Assembly (NCBI RefSeq): GCF_014641945.1
Contig: NZ_BMIJ01000009.1
Coordinates: 1-64,000 of the forward strand
Length of the DNA: 64,000 nt
DNA from: Marinobacterium zhoushanense
Lineage (GTDB): Bacteria; Pseudomonadota; Gammaproteobacteria; Pseudomonadales; Balneatricaceae
Direction of reading: 5' to 3'
In this document: piece after piece, positions 17,701 to 26,722 of the stretch
How the letters are laid out: each line of letters opens with the position of its first letter
How positions within the stretch are numbered: position 1 is the first letter of the stretch
Position numbers and translations under genes: made by a program
Notes under the pieces: generated by a model
Told to the model about the DNA's origin: nothing
Databases searched by the model: none
What the model saw: only the letters and a program-made list of their open reading frames with translations

Positions 17701-18582
17701 ATGTCCTGCTCGTCACGTTTGAAACAGCTGATACCCCTGGTCTTCGTACTGCTCTGGAGTACGGGGTTTATCGGCGCCCGTTTTGGTCTGCCCTACATCG
17801 AACCGTTCAATTTCCTCTTCGTGAGGATGTTGCTGACGCTGGTCGTGTTCGCCGGGCTGATGCTGATATTGCGCTCGCGCTGGCCAAATAGCCGCCAGGC
17901 GTTGCATCAAATGGTTGTGGGCACTCTGGTGCATGCGGGCTATCTGGGCGGGGTGTTCGCCGCGATACGTTGGCAGATGCCGGCCGGGGTGACCTCGCTG
18001 ATCGTCGGCTTGCAACCGCTGTTGACTGCGGTGCTGGCCTGGCTGCTTTGGCAGCAGCGGCTGCGTCTGGTGCAGTGGTGTGGGCTGGTGCTTGGGCTGC
18101 TGGGGGTCGTTCTGGTACTGCAGGGCGGTAATCGTCTGAACCAGTTCGAGCTGGCACCGGCGGCGCTGATCGCGGTGCTGGTAGCATTGGGCTCGATTTC
18201 AGTTGGCACGCTGTATCAAAAACGCTTTGGCCAGGGTGTTGATCTGGTTACGGGGTCATTCTTTCAATATCTGGCCACCGCCATCTGGATGGGGATGCTC
18301 ACCTGGGGCTTTGAAACCGGAGAGATCGATTGGCAGCCGGAGCTGATTGGCGCGATGGCCTGGTTGGTGCTGGGCTTGTCGGTTTCGGCGATACTGCTGT
18401 TGATGCTGATGATCCGCGAGGGCGAGTCCGCTCGGGTCGCCAGTTACTTCTATCTGGTGCCGCCGGTAACGGCAGTTGAAGCCTGGTGGTTGTTCGACGA
18501 GCGGCTTGGCTTCCTAGCGCTGTGCGGTGTGGCGGTAACGGTAGCCGGAGTGTTTCTGGTCCTGCGGCCGCAGGCTCGTTAA
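17701..18582 (+). CDS. EamA/DMT family transporter
   Basis: A 293-residue protein with ten hydrophobic segments arranged as two EamA repeats (about residues 10-140 and 150-288). It begins LIPLVFVLLWSTGFIGARFG and includes the GLQPLLTAVLAWLLWQQRL segment typical of the drug/metabolite transporter superfamily. These proteins usually export amino acids or metabolites; the substrate is not visible. It lies 18 bases upstream of mutM, but a functional link is not implied. Confidence 0.85.
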   Translation: MSCSSRLKQLIPLVFVLLWSTGFIGARFGLPYIEPFNFLFVRMLLTLVVFAGLMLILRSRWPNSRQALHQMVVGTLVHAGYLGGVFAAIRWQMPAGVTSLIVGLQPLLTAVLAWLLWQQRLRLVQWCGLVLGLLGVVLVLQGGNRLNQFELAPAALIAVLVALGSISVGTLYQKRFGQGVDLVTGSFFQYLATAIWMGMLTWGFETGEIDWQPELIGAMAWLVLGLSVSAILLLMLMIREGESARVASYFYLVPPVTAVEAWWLFDERLGFLALCGVAVTVAGVFLVLRPQAR

Positions 18583-18600
18583 TCGAAATGGAAAGAGTGG

Positions 18601-19413
18601 ATGCCGGAATTACCAGAGGTTGAAACCAGTCGCGCGGGGATCGAGCCCCATTTGCAGGGGGTCAAAATCACCCGCCTGGTGGTGCGGCAGCCGCAGCTGC
18701 GCTGGCCGATACCGGCCGATCTGGCCGCGAATCTGGAGGGGCAGCGTGTGCAGGCGGTGTGCCGGCGCGGCAAGTATATCCTGATCGCGGTGAACGGCGG
18801 CGCGGCGTTGCTGCATCTTGGCATGTCGGGCAGCGTACGGATCCTGCCTCGGGGGACGCCGGCCGGCAAGCATGATCATGTGGATCTGGAGCTGGAGAGC
18901 GGACAGATGCTGCGCCTAACCGACCCGCGCCGCTTCGGTGCACTGCTATGGCAACCCGAGGGCGAGTTGCATCCGCTGCTGGCCTCGCTGGGGCCGGAGC
19001 CGCTGTCGGAGGCGTTCGATGCCGAGTATCTGCTGCGCTGCTGCAAGGGACGGCGCAGCGCCATTAAGGCGCTGATCATGGATAGTCATGTCGTGGTCGG
19101 AGTCGGCAATATCTATGCGAACGAAGCACTCTATATGGCGGGTATCGATCCACGTCGAGCGGCCGGTCGGATTTCGGCTGAGCGTCTTGCGCGCCTGGTC
19201 GAGGCGATCAAGAGTGTATTGACCCGCGCTATCGCCCAAGGTGGTACTACGTTGAGGGATTTTGTCGGCGGCGACGGAAAGCCCGGGTATTTCAGCCAGC
19301 AACTGCATGTCTATGGCCGTGCTGGCGAGCCCTGCCCAGGTTGTGGTGCGCGACTGCAAGAGGTGCGCCTGGCGCAACGCAGTACGGTTTACTGTAAGCT
19401 CTGTCAGAAGTAG
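18601..19413 (+). CDS. mutM: formamidopyrimidine-DNA glycosylase / AP lyase
   Basis: MutM removes 8-oxoguanine and formamidopyrimidines from DNA and cuts the abasic site. The 270-residue protein starts MPELPEVE, whose Pro2 and Glu3 are catalytic after loss of Met, and carries the conserved Lys in RRGKYILI. The helix-two-turn-helix has VGVGNIYANEALYMAGI. A C-terminal zinc finger (CPGCGARL...YCKLCQK) completes the family pattern. No part is missing. Confidence 0.96.
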   Translation: MPELPEVETSRAGIEPHLQGVKITRLVVRQPQLRWPIPADLAANLEGQRVQAVCRRGKYILIAVNGGAALLHLGMSGSVRILPRGTPAGKHDHVDLELESGQMLRLTDPRRFGALLWQPEGELHPLLASLGPEPLSEAFDAEYLLRCCKGRRSAIKALIMDSHVVVGVGNIYANEALYMAGIDPRRAAGRISAERLARLVEAIKSVLTRAIAQGGTTLRDFVGGDGKPGYFSQQLHVYGRAGEPCPGCGARLQEVRLAQRSTVYCKLCQK

Positions 19414-19461
19414 TGCCGCTTACCGGTGCTGGTTATCGGTGCTGATAGTTACGGAGAATGC

Positions 19462-20379
19462 ATGAACCGTCCCGCTGAATATTTCGCACCACCGCAGTTC
19501 GATCCGCTGGACGATCCGATCCGCGCTGAGCTTCGTGCGAAGCTGGGTTTGGCGCCGTTCCTGAAACAGCGTGAAGCCTTCCGTATCGGTCCGGATGGGA
19601 TACATTGTGAGTACTACCATCATGCCGACAGTGCGCCGCTGATCCTGTTCCTACCGGGAATTGGCACCTACTGCGAGCTGTACGCCGAGCTGCTGGCGTC
19701 GCTCAGTGCAAAAGGGTTCAACGTGGTCGGAGTCGATCCCCGCGGTCATGGCTATTCCGACGGGCGGCGTGGCGAATACACCGTTGAACAGAGCATCTGC
19801 GATCTGGAGCGGGTGGTGACGGCACTGCAGCCGCGCAGCAATGGTCGGGTCGGTGTTTACGGGTACTCGATTGGCGCGATGCTGGCGGTGGCGCTGGCGG
19901 AACGCGACGAGCGGATCTCGGCGGTGCTCTGTGGCACGCTGCTACTGACCGAGGTGCCGCCCGATATTCTGCACCAGTTCGGTTGGTTCTGGACCTGGGG
20001 TACGGCACAGGTCTTCCCCTCCCTGCGCCTGCCGTTGCGCTCGTTCATCGATTACGACGCGCTGCTGGCCGGGAATCCGGCGGGCGAGGCGATCAACGAT
20101 GACCACCGGGTGGTGTTCGATTACCCGCTGAGAACCCTGTCCAGCCTGTTTACCCATCGCGCCGGGGTGACTAAACAGCGCTACGATTTTCGGGCGGCGA
20201 TCATTCAGGGTGAGCACGACGAGGTGCTGCCGTTGGACTACACTCAGCGCGTACTGGCGGCACTGGAGCACCCGTTTGAGCTGCTTGCTGTCCCTGGTGA
20301 GGGGCATATGATCCCCTGGGACAATCCGCGCCGACTGACCGCGTTGACCGCAGACTGGTTCCAGCGCGCGCTGGACTGA
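19462..20379 (+). CDS. alpha/beta hydrolase (monoacylglycerol lipase-like)
   Basis: The 305-residue protein has an alpha/beta hydrolase fold. The oxyanion region is LILFLPGIGTYCELY, the nucleophile elbow is VYGYSIGAM (GxSxG), the acid is probably the Asp of QGEHDEVLPLDY, and the catalytic His lies in PGEGHMIPWD. The VDPRGHGYSDGRRG segment is shared with serine aminopeptidase S33 and monoacylglycerol lipase-like proteins. There is no signal peptide, so it is likely cytosolic. I start at the ATG at 19462 with CGGAG upstream. Its substrate is unknown. A Pho-box array follows the gene and faces the next one. Confidence 0.8.
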   Translation: MNRPAEYFAPPQFDPLDDPIRAELRAKLGLAPFLKQREAFRIGPDGIHCEYYHHADSAPLILFLPGIGTYCELYAELLASLSAKGFNVVGVDPRGHGYSDGRRGEYTVEQSICDLERVVTALQPRSNGRVGVYGYSIGAMLAVALAERDERISAVLCGTLLLTEVPPDILHQFGWFWTWGTAQVFPSLRLPLRSFIDYDALLAGNPAGEAINDDHRVVFDYPLRTLSSLFTHRAGVTKQRYDFRAAIIQGEHDEVLPLDYTQRVLAALEHPFELLAVPGEGHMIPWDNPRRLTALTADWFQRALD

Positions 20380-20387
20380 GCGGACCT

Positions 20388-20444
20388 GCGTCACCAAAGC
20401 GTCAACCGCTGGTCATCGGATTGTCATCTGGGTCTGTGAATAAT
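20388..20444 (+). promoter_or_regulatory. Pho-box array and -10 element upstream of the PAP2 gene
   Basis: Four GTCA cores start at 20390, 20401, 20412 and 20423, exactly 11 bases apart, within repeats reading GCGTCAC, GCGTCAA, TGGTCAT and TTGTCAT. This is the layout of PhoB sites: seven-base direct repeats with four-base spacers. A possible -10 box, AATAAT, lies at 20439-20444, so the array would take the place of the -35 region, as in Pho-activated promoters. PhoB binding is inferred from the pattern only. Confidence 0.65.
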
Positions 20445-20467
20445 GCCCTCAGGCTGCACAGACCCGG

Positions 20468-21007
20468 ATGACCGTCATGAACAGACTGCACAAACTGACC
20501 GCCATCGATACCCGGATTTTCTACTGGTGCAATGATCTGCACCGGAGTCTCGGCATGGCCCCTGTCAGTCGATTTGTCTCCCGGTTGGGCGATGGTGTGC
20601 TGTACCTGCTGCTGGGATTGGGGCTTGCGCTCTGGGAGCAGGAGCTGGGGCTGACCTTTCTCGAGGTTGGCCTGATTGCGTTCGCGCTGGAGCTACCACT
20701 CTATCTGCTGCTGAAAAATACCATTCGCCGTGACCGTCCCTGCCACCGTCTGGCCGGATTCAGGGCCGTGATCGAGCCGTCCGACAAGTTCAGTTTTCCA
20801 TCCGGCCACGCTGCTGCAGCCTTCCTCTTCGCCACCGTGCTGGCAAGCTTTTACCCGACACTGGCCCTCGGCGCGTTCATCGTTGCTGCGATGATCGGCC
20901 TGTCGCGCGTGCTGCTGGGGGTGCATTATCCCACCGATATTGCGGCTGGCGCGCTGCTCGGTGTGTGCAGCGGCGTATTGTCGCTGCACCTGTGGGAGAT
21001 GTTCTGA
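20468..21007 (+). CDS. PAP2 family phosphatase (membrane)
   Basis: The 179-residue integral membrane protein has all three acid-phosphatase motifs of the PAP2 superfamily: KNTIRRDRP, FPSGHA and SRVLLGVHYPTD. Members remove phosphate from phosphatidic acid, phosphatidylglycerol phosphate or undecaprenyl pyrophosphate. Five or six hydrophobic segments fit that fold. A second ATG at 20477 is an equally possible start. The stop is one base from the glycosyltransferase GTG start, so the two are surely co-translated. The upstream Pho-box array suggests induction under phosphate limitation. Confidence 0.88.
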   Translation: MTVMNRLHKLTAIDTRIFYWCNDLHRSLGMAPVSRFVSRLGDGVLYLLLGLGLALWEQELGLTFLEVGLIAFALELPLYLLLKNTIRRDRPCHRLAGFRAVIEPSDKFSFPSGHAAAAFLFATVLASFYPTLALGAFIVAAMIGLSRVLLGVHYPTDIAAGALLGVCSGVLSLHLWEMF

Positions 21008-21008
21008 G

Positions 21009-22055
21009 GTGCGGATCCTGTATGGCGTCCAGGGTACCGGCAATGGCCACATTACCCGCGCCCGCGTCATGTCCAAGGCGCTGGCCTGTGCTGGTGTCGA
21101 AGTCGATTACCTGTTCAGTGGGCGGGCGCCGGAACGGTTCTTCAATATGGAGCCTTTCGGTGATTTCCGGGTGCGTCGCGGGCTGACCTTCTACACCGAT
21201 GCCGGCAAGGTGCAGCTGGGGCGGACGCTGATCGGCAACAGCCTGGTCCAGCTCTGGCGCGATGCCCGGGCGCTGGATCTGAGCGACTACGACCTGGTGG
21301 TGACCGATTTCGAGCCGGTGACCGCTTGGGCCGCTAAACTGAGAGGGGTGCCCAGCGTCGGCATCGCCCACCAATATGCGTTCTGCTATCGGGTGCCCGG
21401 CAGCGCAGCGGCGCCCTGGTTGAAACCGGCCCTGGGACTGATGGCGCCGGTGGCGCAGGCGATCGGTGTACACTGGCACCACTTCGATGCACCGATTCTG
21501 CCACCGCTGATCGAGCCGCCGGCCTATCCGTTGACCACCACGCCGGGTGAGGTGCTGGTGTATCTGCCATTCGAGAGCCTGGACGCGATCCGCTATGCGT
21601 TGCTGGGCTTTCCTGAGTGCCGTTTCTTGATCTATGCCGGTGTCGAAACGCAGCGGAGCGAACAGAACCTGGTGATCAAGCCCTTCTCCCGAGATGGCTT
21701 CCAGCGCGATCTGGCCAGCTGCGATGGCGTGATCGCCAACGCCGGCTTCGGTTTGTGCAGTGAAGCGATTCAGGCCGGTAAGAAACTGCTGGTCAAACCC
21801 CTGGCCAACCAGGTTGAACAGGCGGCCAATGCCACTGCACTGAGCGACCTGGGTCGGGCGGTCGTCATGACCGGGCTGGAAACCGGCGCTATAGGCGACT
21901 GGCTTGGTACCTCCAACCCGGCGCCGCTGCCCTGGCCCGACACCGCGTCGGCGCTGGTGGCGTGGTTGCTCGATGGCTGTCGCGAACCGGTGGCGTCACT
22001 GTCGCAACGGGTCTGGGCGGGCCATCTGCCAGAACTCGATCGTTCGGTACCCTGA
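21009..22055 (+). CDS. glycosyltransferase of the MJ1255/VC2487 family
   Basis: A 348-residue GT-B type protein starting at GTG, one base after the phosphatase stop. The N-terminus reads RILYGVQGTGNGHITRARVM, a glycine-rich nucleotide-sugar transferase loop, and the C-terminal half has ANAGFGLCSEAIQAGKKLLVKPL, like the donor-binding region of MurG-like and UDP-glycosyltransferases. The family is named for archaeal and Vibrio members and has no firmly established acceptor. Coupling to a PAP2 phosphatase under a Pho-type promoter makes a lipid acceptor plausible, but that is inference. Confidence 0.82.
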   Translation: MRILYGVQGTGNGHITRARVMSKALACAGVEVDYLFSGRAPERFFNMEPFGDFRVRRGLTFYTDAGKVQLGRTLIGNSLVQLWRDARALDLSDYDLVVTDFEPVTAWAAKLRGVPSVGIAHQYAFCYRVPGSAAAPWLKPALGLMAPVAQAIGVHWHHFDAPILPPLIEPPAYPLTTTPGEVLVYLPFESLDAIRYALLGFPECRFLIYAGVETQRSEQNLVIKPFSRDGFQRDLASCDGVIANAGFGLCSEAIQAGKKLLVKPLANQVEQAANATALSDLGRAVVMTGLETGAIGDWLGTSNPAPLPWPDTASALVAWLLDGCREPVASLSQRVWAGHLPELDRSVP

Positions 22056-22211
22056 TTTAAACAAACTCCCATCACGCACGTATCTGTGGTGCGCTTCCCA
22101 ACCCCAGCGGGCGCTGTCACTTGTGGGTGTGGGGCTGCTAGTTTGAGGGGAGGGCCGGCTGACCGCGGACCGGTTCAGTTGGGCAGGGAGAATCGGTTGG
22201 TCTGAAATGAT

Positions 22212-22243
22212 AAAGGGGCGTATGTTCCGTCATACACCCCTTT
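22212..22243. terminator. hairpin downstream of the glycosyltransferase
   Basis: AAAGGGG-C-GTATG pairs with CATAC-A-CCCCTTT around TTCCGT, giving a long stem with one mismatch. A-rich and T-rich ends flank it on both sides, which suits a terminator working in either direction. Confidence 0.6.
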
Positions 22244-22542
22244 CTTGGCGTCCCTATATCCATGCATCGCAACGCTCCATGCGCGCATCCTGCTGTCCAA
22301 TGATGCGATGTACGCGCCATCCGGGCATTCATTCCCTGAACAGGAGATCCTGCGAACCATTATGACCGCAGTTGCAAAAAAGGATATAGGAATTTTTCCT
22401 AGTTTTTCCCGATCTACTTTCGCGGAATTCATGATCGAAGTCTCTAAACACTGCAGAAGCAATGTGTCCGGGCGGATGAGGCCGGCAGGCGAATACGCTA
22501 GAATTTCCTCAGAGATCGACAGGACCTCTGTAATCCTTCCGG

Positions 22543-22571
22543 TTGTCATGTAAATGTCATCATACTGTCGT
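22543..22571 (+). promoter_or_regulatory. Pho-box-like repeats upstream of hemB-ppk
   Basis: Three seven-base repeats, TTGTCAT, ATGTCAT and CTGTCGT, begin at 22543, 22554 and 22565 with AT-rich four-base spacers GTAA and CATA. This agrees with the consensus PhoB site. Polyphosphate kinase is encoded by the second gene downstream, which fits phosphate control. The -10 region and start of transcription could not be fixed. Confidence 0.6.
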
Positions 22572-22602
22572 CAAATGCGAATCCAGAACTAAGGAATACA
22601 CC

Positions 22603-23613
22603 GTGGCTTTCAGCAACAGTCAGCGTTTTTACCCCGATACCCGTATGCGTCGAATGCGTGCCGACGATTTTTCCCGTCGAATGATGCGCGAAAATCGCCT
22701 GACGCCCGATGACCTGATCTACCCCATGTTTGTAATCGAGGGTAAAGGGGAAAAGGAAGCGGTGGCCTCCATGCCCGGCATCGAACGACTGAGCATCGAT
22801 CTGCTGGTGCGTGAGGTGAAAGAGGTTGCCGCGCTGGGGATCCCGGCCGTGGCACTGTTCCCGGTGACGCCGTTGAGCGCTAAATCCGAGCTGGCGGAGG
22901 AAGCCTATAACCCGAATGGGCTGGCCCAGCGCGCGGTGCGGGCGATCAAGGATGCGGTGCCCGAGCTCGGCGTGATTACCGACGTGGCGCTGGACCCGTT
23001 CACCACCCACGGCCAGGACGGCATTATCGATGAGCGCGGCTATGTACTGAACGACCGCACCGTCGAGACGTTGGTGCGCCAGGCGCTGTCCCACGCCGAG
23101 GCCGGTGCCGATATCGTCGCACCGAGCGATATGATGGATGGCCGTATCGGCCAGATCCGCGACGAGCTGGAGGACAACAGCTATGTCAATACCCGCATCA
23201 TGGCCTACTCTGCCAAGTATGCCAGTGCTTACTACGGTCCTTTCCGGGACGCGGTGGGCTCGGCGGGGAATCTGGGTAAAGGCAACAAGTTCAACTACCA
23301 GATGGACCCGGCCAACAGCGATGAAGCCCTGCATGAGGTGGCACTGGATCTGGCGGAAGGCGCCGACATGGTGATGGTGAAGCCGGGCATGCCCTATCTG
23401 GATATCGTGCGCCGAGTCAAAGAGGAGTTGAAGGTACCGACCTTCGCTTACCAGGTCAGTGGCGAGTACGCGATGCATATGGCCGCCTTCCAGAACGGCT
23501 GGCTGGATGAAGAGAGTGTGATGCTGGAGTCGCTGCTGGCATTCAAGCGCGCCGGTGCCGATGGCATCCTGACCTATTTTGCAATGAGGGCGGCGCGTCT
23601 GTTAAACCGCTAA
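22603..23613 (+). CDS. hemB: porphobilinogen synthase (delta-aminolevulinate dehydratase)
   Basis: HemB joins two 5-aminolevulinate molecules into porphobilinogen for heme, siroheme and cobalamin. The 336-residue product starts at GTG 22603 with AAGGA upstream, matching Pseudomonas length. The Schiff-base lysine lies in MVMVKPGMPYLDIV, and the other active lysine in IMAYSAKYASAYYGPFRDA. The metal region reads DVALDPFTTHGQDG, with Asp and Ala in place of the three cysteines of zinc enzymes, so this is the magnesium-type HemB. It lies 18 bases before ppk. Confidence 0.96.
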   Translation: MAFSNSQRFYPDTRMRRMRADDFSRRMMRENRLTPDDLIYPMFVIEGKGEKEAVASMPGIERLSIDLLVREVKEVAALGIPAVALFPVTPLSAKSELAEEAYNPNGLAQRAVRAIKDAVPELGVITDVALDPFTTHGQDGIIDERGYVLNDRTVETLVRQALSHAEAGADIVAPSDMMDGRIGQIRDELEDNSYVNTRIMAYSAKYASAYYGPFRDAVGSAGNLGKGNKFNYQMDPANSDEALHEVALDLAEGADMVMVKPGMPYLDIVRRVKEELKVPTFAYQVSGEYAMHMAAFQNGWLDEESVMLESLLAFKRAGADGILTYFAMRAARLLNR

Positions 23614-23631
23614 TCTATTACTGGCAGGGAA

Positions 23632-25824
23632 ATGATGGATCTGAATACGGGAGTCGCCGAGATGAGTGAGAGCGCCGAGCTGGAACAGGCCTGCGAAGCG
23701 ACGGTCGCACTGCGCGACAGTCGTGAAAGCTTGCCGACGATCGACCCGATCGAAGCTCCGCCGGTGGATCTCAAGGCGCCCGAGCTCTATATCAACCGTG
23801 AGCTGAGTCACCTGCAGTTCAACGTGCGCGTGCTGGAGCAGGCGCTGGACGAGAAGCAGCCGTTGCTGGAGCGGTTGATGTTCCTGCTGATCTTCTCCAG
23901 CAACCTGGACGAGTTCTTCGAGATTCGTGTTGCCGAGCAGATGCGCCAGCTCAAATATGGCCGTGAAGCGGTTGGGCCCGATGCCATGCATCCGCAGAAA
24001 GTGCTGGAGAAGATCCGCGAGATCTGCGAGGTCAACGTGGAGCGCCAGTACCGCATTCTTAACGAAATCATGCTGCCGGCGCTGGAGCGGGAGGGGATCC
24101 ATTTCCACCGTCGCGGCACCTGGACCCCTGAACAGCGGGCCTGGGTCGAGGAGTACTTCAATGAGAAGGTGGTACCGGTGATCAGTCCGATCGGACTCGA
24201 TCCATCGCACCCCTTCCCACGCCTGGTCAACAAGAGCCTGAACTTCATCGTCGAGCTCGACGGCAAGGATGCGTTCGGTCGCGAAACCGGCATGGCGATC
24301 ATCCCGGCCCCGCGCTCGCTGCCACGGCTGATTCGGCTGCCGGATGAGCTGTGCGACGGTGGTGACAACCTGATCTTCCTGTCATCGATCATTCACGAGT
24401 TCGCCGACACCCTGTTCCCGGGAATGACGGTGGACGGCTGTTACCAGTTCCGCATCACCCGCAACGCCGACCTGTCGTTCGATTTCGAAGAGATCGAAGA
24501 CCTGGCGCGTACCCTGCGGGGCGAGCTGCACTCGCGCAAGTTCGGCGATGCTGTGCGCCTGGAGGTGGATAACCGCACGCCGGAGCACCTGATCGCCTTC
24601 CTGCAGGAGGAGTTCAAGCTGCCCACCGCGCACCTGTACCGCGTCGACGGTCCGGTCAATCTGACCCGTCTGATGGCGGTACGGGATCTGATCGAGCGCA
24701 AGGAGCTGAGCTGGGATCCGTTTACCCCGGGGCTACCCAACAAGCTGAAGAGCTCCGAAGATATCTTCTCCGCGCTGAAGCGGGGCGATCAGCTGCTGCT
24801 GCACCCTTTCCAGTCGTTCACGCCGGTGATCGACCTGCTGCGACAGTCGGCCAAGGACCCGGAGGTGATCGCGATCAAACAGACGCTGTACCGCACCGGT
24901 GTGAAGTCCGATATCGTCAATGCGCTGGTTGAAGCGGCGCGCGCCGGTAAGGAGGTGACCGTGGTCATCGAGCTGCGCGCCCGCTTCGACGAGGAGAGTA
25001 ACCTGCAGTTGGCCAGCCGCCTGCAGGAAGCCGGCTGCCTGGTGGTCTACGGCGTGGTTGGATACAAGACCCACGCCAAGATGATGCTGGTGGTGCGTCG
25101 CGAGGGGCACAAGCTGGCGCGCTACTGCCACCTGGGCACCGGTAACTACCATTCGGGTACCGCGCGCCTGTATACCGATTACAGCTACATGACCGCAGAC
25201 GAGCAGGTCGGTGAGGATGTGCACAAGATCTTCCAGCAGCTCACCGGCATGGGCAAGATTCAGAAGTTGCAGAAGCTGTATAACGCGCCATTCACGCTGC
25301 ACGCCAAGATGATCGAGCTGATTCATAACGAGATCCGCAACGTCAAGGCGGGCAACGAGGGACATATCGTCATCAAGGTCAACGGCCTGACCGATCCGAA
25401 GCTGATTCGTACCCTGTACGAAGCCTCTCAGGCCGGGGTCCAGATCGATCTGATCATCCGTGGCATGTGCCGTCTGCGGCCCGGGCTGGAGGGGATCTCG
25501 GAGAATATCCGGGTGCGCTCGATCATCGGCCGCTTCCTCGAACATACCCGGGTCTACTGGTTCGCCAACGCCGGCAAGCCGACGGTGATCTGCTCCAGCG
25601 CCGACTGGATGGAGCGCAACATGCTCAATCGCGTCGAAACCGGGTTCGAGCTGTACGGTAAGCACGCCGCCCGCATCCGCAGTGAACTGGACTACTACCT
25701 GCGCGACAACTGTCAGAGCTGGGAGCTGCACTCCGATGGCAGCTATACCCAGAACCAACCCGGCGAGGGTGAGGAGCGGTTCAGCGCCCAGCAGACGCTG
25801 CTTAACGAACTGGCCAACGCCTAA
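23632..25824 (+). CDS. ppk: polyphosphate kinase 1
   Basis: Ppk1 reversibly polymerises the terminal phosphate of ATP into long polyphosphate. The 730-residue protein has the N domain (YINRELSHLQFNVRVLEQA), head domain and two phospholipase-D-like C domains. The autophosphorylated histidine lies in VGYKTHAKMMLVVRREG, and the conserved YCHLGTGNYHSGTARLYTD follows. The first 45 residues are an acidic extension before the conserved core. It is almost certainly co-transcribed with hemB, so the Pho-box-like array before hemB may control it. Confidence 0.96.
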   Translation: MMDLNTGVAEMSESAELEQACEATVALRDSRESLPTIDPIEAPPVDLKAPELYINRELSHLQFNVRVLEQALDEKQPLLERLMFLLIFSSNLDEFFEIRVAEQMRQLKYGREAVGPDAMHPQKVLEKIREICEVNVERQYRILNEIMLPALEREGIHFHRRGTWTPEQRAWVEEYFNEKVVPVISPIGLDPSHPFPRLVNKSLNFIVELDGKDAFGRETGMAIIPAPRSLPRLIRLPDELCDGGDNLIFLSSIIHEFADTLFPGMTVDGCYQFRITRNADLSFDFEEIEDLARTLRGELHSRKFGDAVRLEVDNRTPEHLIAFLQEEFKLPTAHLYRVDGPVNLTRLMAVRDLIERKELSWDPFTPGLPNKLKSSEDIFSALKRGDQLLLHPFQSFTPVIDLLRQSAKDPEVIAIKQTLYRTGVKSDIVNALVEAARAGKEVTVVIELRARFDEESNLQLASRLQEAGCLVVYGVVGYKTHAKMMLVVRREGHKLARYCHLGTGNYHSGTARLYTDYSYMTADEQVGEDVHKIFQQLTGMGKIQKLQKLYNAPFTLHAKMIELIHNEIRNVKAGNEGHIVIKVNGLTDPKLIRTLYEASQAGVQIDLIIRGMCRLRPGLEGISENIRVRSIIGRFLEHTRVYWFANAGKPTVICSSADWMERNMLNRVETGFELYGKHAARIRSELDYYLRDNCQSWELHSDGSYTQNQPGEGEERFSAQQTLLNELANA

Positions 25825-25834
25825 CCGACGAGAC

Positions 25835-26671
25835 CTACCTGCTGGTCAGCTGGGCGGCATAGCCGCTTTCGAAATCCGGGTGGATAAAACGGTACCCGCT
25901 GGCTTTGATCCGCAGGTTGCGACAGCGTTTGCTGCCGCCCCTGCGCACCGCCTGCCTCTCGATTATCTGACTGCCCGTTTGCTGGGCCAGCCAGTCCATC
26001 ACCTCGGCGATCGGCGCCGGCCGATCGTCGCTGGCCAGGTAGATCGGTGCCAGTCGCTCGCCCGAGCGATCAAGTCTGATCAGATGGGCTAATATACCTG
26101 CACAATCATCCCGATGGATTCGATTGCTATAGTGTATGGGGGTATCGGGCGCAACGATGCCGTTGCGGACCTGATTGAGCAGGTGGTTGCGTCCCGGGCC
26201 GTAGATGCCGGAGAAGCGCACCACCGTGGCCGGGAACTCGGCGGAGAGGGCCATCTGCTCGCTCTCCAGCAGGATACGGCCGGTCGTGCTGTCCGGCAGG
26301 GATGGGCTGAACTCATCCACCCACTGGTGGTCATCCTGGCTGTACACGCTGGTGGAGCTGGTCAGCAACAGGCGCTTGGGCGGCCGGGGCAGTGCGGACA
26401 GTACTCGGCGTAAGCCGTCAACGTAGACGGCACGGTAGACGGCCGGATCCCGGCTTTTGGCCGCGGCGCAGTACACCAGGTAGTCGCAGGCGGGCAAAGG
26501 CGGTACGCCATCGGCGCTGGCCAGGTCGGCTGCGATTGGCTGGATGGGGGCGGGGAGCTGGTTTATAGTACGCCGCAAACCAAGGACTTCGGCGCCCTCT
26601 GCACCAAGCCTGAGGCCTAGAGCGGTACCGACATCCCCGCAGCCGGCAATCAGTATCCGAGTTGTGTGCAT
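25835..26671 (-). CDS. NAD(P)-dependent SDR/epimerase-like protein
   Basis: The 278-residue protein begins with a Rossmann dinucleotide-binding motif (RILIAGCGDVGTALG) and resembles the YeeZ-type NAD(P)-dependent epimerases/atypical short-chain dehydrogenases. Other blocks are LLTSSTSVYSQDDHQWVDE, where a Ser and Tyr could be catalytic, VVRFSGIYGPGRNHLL and RIHRDDCAGILAHLI. The start at 26671 has GGAG six bases before it. It is divergent from oxyR and convergent with ppk. No substrate is known. Confidence 0.82.
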   Translation of the reverse strand: MHTTRILIAGCGDVGTALGLRLGAEGAEVLGLRRTINQLPAPIQPIAADLASADGVPPLPACDYLVYCAAAKSRDPAVYRAVYVDGLRRVLSALPRPPKRLLLTSSTSVYSQDDHQWVDEFSPSLPDSTTGRILLESEQMALSAEFPATVVRFSGIYGPGRNHLLNQVRNGIVAPDTPIHYSNRIHRDDCAGILAHLIRLDRSGERLAPIYLASDDRPAPIAEVMDWLAQQTGSQIIERQAVRRGGSKRCRNLRIKASGYRFIHPDFESGYAAQLTSR

Positions 26672-26722
26672 CCGGGTCTCCGTGCATTCATTCATTCGGC
26701 GCATCTTACCAGAGGATTATGC

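Larger units (their letters stand above)
22056..22602. other. 547-base gap between the glycosyltransferase and hemB
   Basis: I see no convincing gene here; two short readings (22175-22549 minus, 22245-22553 plus) overlap each other and show no domain or ribosome-binding site. The gap holds a strong hairpin near its left part and a Pho-box-like array just before hemB, both listed separately. It also contains one ATGCAT at 22262. Base composition is somewhat lower in GC than the flanking genes. Confidence 0.5.

Noticed and set aside
22175..22553. Overlapping short readings on both strands in the glycosyltransferase-hemB gap
   Set aside because: Neither has a recognised domain or a ribosome-binding site, they overlap each other, and one runs through the Pho-box-like array.
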